Below, one piece after another: positions 44,311 through 64,000 of a stretch of DNA of 64,000 bases. Each line of letters opens with the position of its first letter. The stretch's first letter is position 1. Both the position numbers and the translations under genes were made by a program. Source of the DNA: Diadema setosum (lineage: Eukaryota > Echinodermata > Echinoidea > Diadematoida > Diadematidae). Location: NCBI RefSeq assembly GCF_964275005.1, contig NC_092693.1:18109706-18173705 (forward strand), read 5' to 3'. Below the pieces are notes generated by a model. The model was not told the origin of the DNA and ran no database searches. It was given only the letters and a program-made list of their open reading frames with translations.

Positions 44311-46640
44311 TTTTCAACCACATACACAAAAGTCACTCTTGCGGCACTTGTATGTATATAAATTACCAATTTCTGCTCGACTGCTTTCAACTGCTCTTCT
44401 AACAGATTATTCCGTTTTGTAAAGTCTGTGGTTCCAGAGGCCACTGCAGAATTAAATACATGTAGTGCCAACTGTGAACTCAACTGGCTCATTCAAGTGC
44501 ATTCAGTGCAAATATGCATGAAGATACAAAATGTACAGCTGATATCCCCTTACAGCCATACATCATCACTTTGATGACCAGAATACACCAATTGAATGAC
44601 ACAATATCTCTGTACAAACATATACACGCACACGCACACATACACACAAACACAGTGGAAGTGTGGCTGGTGTACAGCACCATGCCTCAGCACTGATGGC
44701 TTATGTGTACAAGTATGATTGAACATGAGCATGTACATGACAATATGAGCTTGAAATGACGCACATCCACATAGATCAATGAAGAAGCACAGGATAGACT
44801 GCTGAAGAAAGAAACTAAAGACTCGCATCGCTTTCTGTCTTCGACAATATTATTGAAAATTGTACCTAAGTCTGTACACTGTACACGCATCACTTGTGAT
44901 GCATAAATCACAAAGAAAAAACATCAAGGTTTAAGCTTGGGGGAGTTTGAAATGACGACGATTGACCGACACAAATGTAGCTACAAATGCAGGGGTGGGG
45001 CTAAGTGTCAATGGAAACATCAGACTGAGAACCAACAGCCCCTGTGATATGTTGCCAGCGACTGAGGCTGGCCGCATCTTTCACCGATTTCTCTGATTGA
45101 AATATTACCATGCTTCTACAGTCAACACATTTTTTGTAGAGAGTAAGTGTTTCTTCCTCTTCACAGAAATGGATTGGGAATTATTGGTCACAACATGTCT
45201 CGTGAAAATGTTAAAAAAATAAAAAGAACAGGCAAAATATTCTGGTAGTCCCTGTGTTGCGACATGTGGTCTTTCCAGCAAGATAGAAGTTGCTTTTTCT
45301 ACAATTCAGAATTTCCCCTGTGAAATATGGATTACTAGTATGAGTGATCTTGTCAAAAAAATATAATTCATTCTTGCTCTGGTGCAGAGCCTGTGCACCA
45401 TGTGTTGAATGAAAATAAGGTACATGTATTGTACATCAATACTGAGCGCTAAAGGTCCGTTTCAACCAGGAGAAACATTTTGCAGGACCCGATGAACAAC
45501 ATGAGATATTCCCTGCTCAAAACTGGTTGCTTGACATTGGGTATTCTACAATTCCACAAGTATTTGAAGCAACATAATGATCAGATGTCACTTTCACTGA
45601 CAAAACTGGTTACAGAGTGTATCTATGCATTTCAAAATGACTTTTCCTTCTGACCACAATCTGCTTTAGTCAAGAGCTAGATGAACAGAACCTGGTCATA
45701 TCTCTGTATCAATAGATATATGTTCATAAACAATAAAAATCGATTCACATTACAAATATACTTCCAATATCCCAAATTTAAAAAAAAAAATAGCAAAATC
45801 AATTTGAAAACATTTATACAAAACAAACATTAAGTTAACCACCAAAATTAGTAAACATACTACTTTTTTTTTAATATTACACCTCACCATAATGTTACCT
45901 TAACGATGAAGAAATCAAAACGAGTACTTTTTTGGCAATGACATTCTATAAACATAACATACAACAAAGGCACACATAAACTTGCCCAGAACATACTGGA
46001 AAAAAATAAACAAACAAACTGAAAGATTAAGAAGCTGAAATTAACTATGGTCATTTGGAAATTTAAGATGCAAAATCTATTGATTTTTTTTTTCTGACTC
46101 TCAGTGTCAATTTTGTCTTTAGCCAGCCTAAATACAGCCTTGATGTATTGTTCACAATGAAGATAGGAAAGTGAATGTACCTCACTTCTTTCTGCACATA
46201 ATGCATCTGATGAACCATAGTTATTACTGCTGACAGAATATAAGATACCCGTTTATGTTCTTCTTTTTTTTTTTACATTAGCTGTCTTCATCACATAATG
46301 AGCTTGTTCAATTGTTTAAACTGTCTTCTCTGTCAAAACTTTTAACACCTGACATTGAGCCTTGTCCAATACTGTATCCTTTATGTTCAAAAAGAAAATA
46401 AAAAAGAAGAGGGAAAAATCCACGAGATGTCAATGTTCAAGCTGTTACAATCAGGGTGGCTACATCTTTTTAAAAGTTTTGCACATTTCTGTTCACACGC
46501 TACCTGTATCTTATGATTTAATTTCAATACAGCAACTGTGAAATTACACTCCTACAGCCCATTGTAGTAGTACTGTGGTGATGTGCACTCATGGCTTAAA
46601 TGTTTTCAGAGCCCTGTATAGATTAAGTGATTAAAAAAAA

Positions 46641-48007
46641 CTAGAAATGTCGCTACGGCGACTGATGCCTCCGCCATAATGCATGATTCTCCCAATAGGT
46701 GTATAGTACAATGTCTTGACAATGTGTGATGACAGTTTCACATAACTGGCAAAATATCGAAATAACAGGTTTGTCAGAAATATCTTGAATGTTCACTTTC
46801 CACGAACTGGGTTTGCTATAATTGTCTATTAAAGAGTGCAGGTACACATATTTGGGGAATTGAAAATTTTTACTTGACTTCTGACCGACCTTATTATAAG
46901 TTTATGCATTGAGTATAATTTTCAAGGTATGAAGAAAGAGTGTAATTACAGTACAAAATATTTTTTTTTTTCATTTAAACCTGACCTTTGACCCTTAACC
47001 TTTGACCTTTGACCTTCTGACTGGAAATTTCCAAGAGAATCTCCATCAAGTAATACATGTACATATATTAAACACTTTTAAAACTAATAATGCAATCATT
47101 GCATATACTAGTATACATGTATGAGGGAAATACAGTAGTAACATTTTGAGGAGTTGACCTTGACCTTTGAACCCCTGACTATTGACCCATGACCCCTAAA
47201 TTCCCTAGATAATCCCTGCCAGTCAGTACATGCATATGTACCATGTTCCATGAAGATACATTGAACCATTTGCGAGAAAAGTGATATTGCAACATTTTCA
47301 CCTAACCTTTGACCTTTTGACCTTTGACCTTATGACATGAAACTCTCTCTGGAGAATCCTTACGCAGTAGTACATGTCTACACTAAGTTTCAAGAAAATA
47401 ACTGCGGGCATTGCATAGATATGGGGGAAATAGCAACATTTTTAGCATTTGACCTTGACCTTTTGACCTTTGACCTCTTGTCAATGTCACTAGAATCTAC
47501 TCAACTAATTGTCCCATCATACATCATCCTTGGACCAAGTTTGGTGAAAGCTGCTTCATCCAGTTTTGAGTTATCACATAAACAGATAAATTTTAGGATT
47601 TGACCTTGATCTTTGACCTTTGACCTCTGTCCGATTTCACTGAAAAACTAATCAAGTAATTGTCCCATCATACATCATCCTCAAACAAAGTTTGGTGAAA
47701 TTTGCTCCATACAGTCTTGAGTTATCGCGTAAACGGATACAATTTCATGATTTGACCTTGACCTTTGACCTTTGACCTTTAGCCGATTTCACCCCAAATC
47801 TTATCAAATCGTTGCCCCATCATACTTCATACTTGGACCAAGTTTGGTAAAATTCCAGTAAATATTACTCAAGTTATCGCATAAACGAAAGCGGACGGAC
47901 GTACGGACGTACAGACGTACGGACGTACGGACGTACGGACGTACGTACGGACGGACGGACAACCCGAAAACATAATGCCTCCGGCACCACTTCGTGGCGG
48001 AGGCATA
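46641..48007 (-). mobile_element. hairpin-ended repeat, family 1, copy 2 (uninterrupted)
   Basis: The plus strand starts CTAGAAATGTCGCTACGGCG then ACTGATGCCTCCGCC and ends GGCACCACTTCGTGGCGGAG then GCATAA. On the minus strand this gives a 3' hairpin (GTCGC..GCGAC), ATTTCTAG, and a subterminal GCCTCCGCCA/TGGCGGAGGC pair. The interior is a run of TGACCTTTGACC-containing units of about 120 bp (46980-47790) and a GGACGTACGGACG tract (47888-47960). No protein coded. Looks like a non-autonomous Helitron of Helentron type (inference). Confidence 0.65.
47888..47960. repeat. GGACGTAC simple repeat
   Basis: GGACGTACGGACGTAC units within the family-1 element, palindromic at the unit level. Confidence 0.85.
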
Positions 48008-48283
48008 AAAAAATGAGTTTGAGAGAAACTGACTAAATGGGCCTTCTGCCCTGAATACTTTCCAAAGGTAAAGTCTCATAAATGTTCTCAAAAGATAAAC
48101 AGCTAGCTTAAAAGAATCTTAGGAAAAAAACAATACCCTCTGGTACCACCCATGAGACAAACATGGCCCTCTCTTGCCACTGTTAACCATCAGGGGGAAA
48201 GACTTGTCTACTGACATTTGGGCCCTAAAAATCCATGTCGTTATCTTGACCTTTCCGGCACGTACAGCATGTCTCATTGGCCC

Positions 48284-48600
48284 AAATTCACGAAGGTGGT
48301 ACAAATAAAATCATGGTTTAAACCATGGACAAAAACCATGGAGCGCCAAGTGTCGCATGGAATGTTTCGTTACGAAATCAGTCATTTCATCAAAGAAATG
48401 ATTATTTTGTAACGAAATGACAACATTTTGTAACTAAATGAACGTTTCGTCAATGAAATGATAATTTCGTTAACGAAACGGTCATTTTGTCGACGAAATG
48501 ACCAATTTCGTAACGAAATATTCCGTGCGACACATGGCGCTCCAAGGTTTTTGTCCATGATTTAAACCATGGTTTTATTTGTACCACCTTCGTCAATTCA
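48284..48600. mobile_element. foldback element with ACGAAAT-rich core
   Basis: CGAAGGTGGTACAAATAAAA at the left and TTTTATTTGTACCACCTTCG at the right; arms of about 100 bp include AAACCATGG and GGAGCGCCA. The centre is made of TTTCGTTAACGAAA-like units (48380-48510). Confidence 0.8.
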
Positions 48601-49689
48601 GACCATGGTGTTTCATTTCCCGACCCAATGATACAAATAGTTATTCTACTCACGAGTTGTACTTTTTTTTTTTCCCAGTCAAAGACATCATTCCCCCTAT
48701 CCACAATGATTTTAAGTTGAGGGCAACTACTACCATGCCCATTTCCACTTCCACCTACCCCCGCCAAAACAAATAAAAACAAGGAAAAACTTGTGTGTAT
48801 ACTTCAAATATTAAGCATTTTAAGTGTTGTCATACAATGTATATCTCTCAAGTCACCAGTATAGCAGTGTAAAACTGTAAGTACTTCATGCACAAAGTAG
48901 GAATTAGATTTCCATAGAAAGAAGCAAAGAATGCATGTCAGAGGCATGCACATACATCTCTCAGAAATATCAAGGCATAGAGCAGGAATTGTACGATTGC
49001 CAGCTGGGCCAAGTACAGTGACAACATAAAACTTTGTCATATTGTGTATAAATATATAGCCATCTGTGTTTCTGTGCATTCGTTTCACACAGCGAGCAAT
49101 TCCTGTTTCCATGCTCATTATACAAAATGCCATAGAGCTCAGAGTTGACACATCTTAAGTTACTCTCCTAATACGAGCTTTTGAATGCAAAATCTGAATG
49201 TATGAAAATAGAACTTGTGTATCCACCTCATTCTTCTCACTTCGTTTTTCGTTAATTCCTTATTCCATTAGAAATAAAATCTTTTATAATGCCGACTGGC
49301 AAACAGAAGTTCAACTGAAGTTGTTCATACACATTATTGACGGACATAATAAAATTAATGCAATTTAAAATGAAACAGACACAAAATTTCACTGTCTTGT
49401 ATAAAATGACATGCAAGTTCTCTTGGTAAAATTCTGAGACAGCCTCAGAGGTGGTCGATTCAGTCCATGTCTGGTAGCAACATACAACTCGTAGCAACAT
49501 ATATATTAAGACATTCAATTAGCAACTGATGTAGATAAGGTGTTGCGAGTTCAAGTGTTATGTACAAAACAACGCTGATTATAATTGCCATAATCCCTGT
49601 AGCTGTTTCTCTATTTACAGACACATAAAAATTATCAGAAAGGATGAATGGATATCAAACACTATGGCTGCGATTAAGCTCTCAACAGC

Positions 49690-50215
49690 GAACTTAACTG
49701 TATCCAATCAAACCATACCGTAACAACAGCAAACTGAACTGTATCAAGCCCAACCGTACCATACCATACCACACCATACCATACCGTGCCAGACTGGGAG
49801 TGTTCAAGTGCTCTGTGGAGACAGCGTACTTCATGAGTTACCGGTATGTTTGAACTTGAGTGAGAGGAGTCATACCTTTTGCAGCAACAGGGTCATGCAC
49901 CTAGTGCATTTACACTACATACAGGGAATCAACTCTTTGCATTATGACATTGTGTGTATTACATGCATTCTTCTCATGTCATTCTCAATGCAATTTCTGG
50001 TGCAGTATGCTTTTGGACCACTTTGCGTTTAAGTGCTCTGTAGGGCGGTACAGTACCTTTAGGAACACAAGAAGTGGTCCTCTAGTGGTCCACCTTTGGC
50101 ACGGTTAGGTACGGTATGGTAAATTACACGTTGCAAGCGTTGGGAGTGGTCCTCTGGCACAGGTACGGTACAGTACGGTACGCTTCTGGAGAGTGCTCAA
50201 ACGCACCCTCAAACT
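49690..50215. repeat. CCATACC / GGTACGG low-complexity region
   Basis: ACCATACCATACCACACC runs at about 49738-49790 and GGTACGGTA runs at 50100-50190; AAGTGCTCTGT occurs twice (about 49808 and 50031). Probably a degraded inverted-repeat element; ends unclear. Confidence 0.4.
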
Positions 50216-50804
50216 TTAAGTTCCAAAGTATCATTTCTGGTATGGAAAATAAGATTATTCTCCCTAATTGACCTCACAATTCACTACTACTTTGCTTTGT
50301 CCATGCCTAAATGAGCTCCCCATTCTGGAATGATTTATCGAAATGAATGAAATTCCTTTCATGTAAAATTCCTGAAGGTCCTCTCATTCCTCTCATAGCA
50401 ATCTGGCACCAAGAGAATTTCACAAGAATAAAATATGAGAGACGGAGTGAGAGGATAAAAACAGACATTTGCTAATGCAGCTAGACACAACTGTCCCTCA
50501 CTTCATCATTCAAAACCTCACATCAGAACGGACATAAAGGAGCATTCCAGATGATTTTCATACTTTCACATCATGTAGTACATAAATCAACAGCTTCATG
50601 TATAGATTTGTGGAATTTTTTGTAGTTCTTGAGCAGAGAAACAATACTTTGAAAAACCTTCAACAAATTACACTGAACAAGGATGATGACATAAGAGGCT
50701 CACATATTTAAGAAATGTAGCAGTGTAATTCCATTACAATACCGCCTGCTGTATGCATGCCTTCTTCTTTTGTTCTGCTTCCTTGAGCCCCTACTCACGC
50801 ATTC

Positions 50805-51564
50805 TTAACCCTAAAGGGGCCGGGCTTTTTTGGCTATGCTCAGACCGGGGGGGCGGATTCCGCCCCCCCCTGAGATCTCGGCCATCGGTGGTGCGATCGC
50901 GATGAAATTTTGCATGCGTGAGACCCGCGTCATAATCTACAAGATTGTGTTATAAGATTTTTTGAAACAATCAATTTCTAATTTTAATTAATTAATTATG
51001 CAAATTAAGCTCAAGGTGATATTTTAGCATAATTAAAAGCATTGAGAGTCTAATTTTTGATCTGTAAATCTGTTTTAGCATATTCAACAATTGTACATCA
51101 CAAAAACTTCCAAAACTCATTTCAATTCTTATGTATTTTATTGTTTTCAGAATTTCTTATGTATTTCTTTGTTTTTCAACTTTTGTTTTTTCTTTGTTTT
51201 TTCATTGGAAATTGTCACTGACCACTTTTCTACCATAATTAGCACAAAATTAATCAATGAAAGTGATTAATTGTAAAAATAATCAGGTTTTTATGCCTTT
51301 CATGACAGAGCACTGTTTTCCATAGGAAATGTACACAAAATCACAAAATTGTGCCCGTTTTGGAGTGACATTCCATTACAAAAATGGGCGTGGCTTCGCA
51401 AAAGTATGCGCGGACGTTGCAAATTTGGTCTCAAAAGTTGCGCGAGACTTGAACGAAGAAAGTCAAGAAGCCTCGCGATGAGGCCTTCTCGCGTTACAGA
51501 ATTATAGCGCGAAACGTCGGGGGGGGGGGGGCGGATTCCGCCCCCCCGGCCCTTTTAGGGTTAA
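50805..51564. mobile_element. 760-bp TTAA-bounded inverted-repeat element
   Basis: Left TTAACCCTAAAGGGGCCGGG, right CCGGCCCTTTTAGGGTTAA. Just inside each end is a palindrome of the type GGGGGCGGATTCCGCCCCC (50851-50870 and 51522-51547). The interior is AT-rich without a transposase frame. piggyBac-like edges. Confidence 0.75.
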
Positions 51565-52295
51565 GGTGACCCTGCTATGTCATCATCCTTGTTCACTACA
51601 ATTTGTTATAAATTTCGAAAGTATTCCATTCTTCATCCCAGTTATCATAATTTCTGAAACTCTGTCCTCAGTATGACTAATTTTTAGTTGTTCAAATGTA
51701 AAAATTTGAATATCATCAGGAAGTCTCCTTTAACAGTGACAGAAAAACACTACGTGGAATGTTCCCTGAAGAGTAAAAAGGTCGGTGAGTGAACTTTGAA
51801 AGCGCAATCATACTGTAGATTTGACAGAATCTAAGAGGAATTCCAAGGAGGTACTATAAAACCAGAACTTTATATGTGCATGAAACTTTCATGAATTCCA
51901 AGAGGAGCAAACATTCGCTCATTTAAAGTAAAATGCATGCAAAAGGTTCCACCTACACAATCACCATTGAATGCAAGTGGCAATTTGTAAAAACTTTGTG
52001 CCGCAAAAGACGCTGTTGGCTCAAGTTTGCAAAATTTCATGTCACAAATATTTCTGGTTTTTGACAAAATTACAGTCCTGGTAAGAAACATGACCTCATC
52101 TATGTGAATGAATTCAGATCTGCAAAGCAATTTCTTGTCCACTGGATTCAAAACATTGATGCTCAGGTACCATTCCTCACAGAAGCATCTTTGTTAACGG
52201 AAAGAAAGAAGAGAAAACAAACAACAGCAAATTATGATTTGTAGAGATCAGTCCTATTTTCAAGTTATGAACTGAGCTTGAGCAGACTAACAGAC

Positions 52296-52301
52296 TTTAT
52301 T
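52296..52301 (-). promoter_or_regulatory. candidate polyadenylation signal of MBTPS1
   Basis: AATAAA on the minus strand about 185 nt after the stop codon (TTTATT on the plus strand in gactttattcc). The position suits a short 3' UTR; cleavage is not shown. Confidence 0.4.
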
Positions 52302-52482
52302 CCATTCCAGACTATTACACCTTGAAGATTAAAATCACTCTGAATAGCAGAGGGCCTCAGTTTCCAAAAACTGGAGGCCCGCTTCCATCTCGGTTGGGGA
52401 GACACATCGAAGACATCCATTCATCCTTTCGCTGTCATGGATTTCAAAGAGTCTGTGGGTGCCGTGACCACGTTCACCACGC

Positions 52483-64000
<11,518 letters not shown>

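Larger units (their letters stand above)
37961..52482. other. 14.5-kb gene-free interval between converging genes
   Basis: SIAE-B and MBTPS1 both point into this interval, so their 3' UTRs lie at its ends. No exon with a recognisable protein was found. Open frames of about 118-119 codons at 41531-41887 and 42579-42938 resemble nothing known and lack flanking splice support. The rest is the repeats listed separately; in 44311-46640, 48601-49690 and 51565-52290 I see nothing recognisable. Confidence 0.6.

Overview
This is a window of animal nuclear DNA. It is AT-rich, its genes are split by GT-AG introns, and its non-coding DNA is packed with short inverted-repeat elements, LINE and SINE remnants and microsatellites. 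No rRNA, tRNA or bacterial-type features were seen. The intron-rich orthologues of vertebrate genes and the style of the repeats suggest a marine invertebrate, probably a deuterostome such as an echinoderm. That is an inference; no marker in the window settles it.

Three host genes could be reconstructed exon by exon. Two are complete sialate O-acetylesterase (SIAE) paralogues arranged head to head: SIAE-A on the minus strand (3265-18341, 10 exons, 572 residues) and SIAE-B on the plus strand (19204-37960, 10 exons, 543 residues). Their start codons lie 862 bp apart. All nine introns have the same phases in both copies (1,1,0,1,2,1,0,2,0), so they come from a DNA-level duplication with inversion, not from retroposition. 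Both keep the GQSN nucleophile block, the NWGGTP block and the WHQT histidine block. The third gene is the 3' part of MBTPS1 (site-1 protease, a membrane-bound subtilase of the Golgi) on the minus strand. Fourteen exons lie between 52483 and 63189, covering the catalytic serine through the C-terminal membrane anchor. The catalytic Asp and His exons lie beyond the right edge. SIAE-B and MBTPS1 converge on a 14.5-kb gene-free stretch.

Layout: 1-3264 holds repeats only; 3265-18341 SIAE-A; 18342-19203 the shared upstream region; 19204-37960 SIAE-B; 37961-52482 gene-free and rich in repeats, including an 18-copy 47-bp minisatellite at 43452-44310; 52483-64000 MBTPS1. Mobile DNA fills the introns. 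A 2.3-2.5-kb terminal-inverted-repeat element has one copy in each SIAE gene, in opposite orientation. Two families have hairpin ends and the look of non-autonomous Helitrons (Helentron-type). At least six inverted-repeat elements are bounded by TTAA. Several MITE families have two or more copies, and there is one long 5'-truncated LINE, one short LINE remnant and one tRNA-derived SINE.

Functionally, SIAE removes O-acetyl groups from sialic acids in the secretory or lysosomal pathway, and MBTPS1 processes membrane-bound transcription factors and other secretory-pathway proteins. They share a compartment, but nothing in the sequence shows that they act together.
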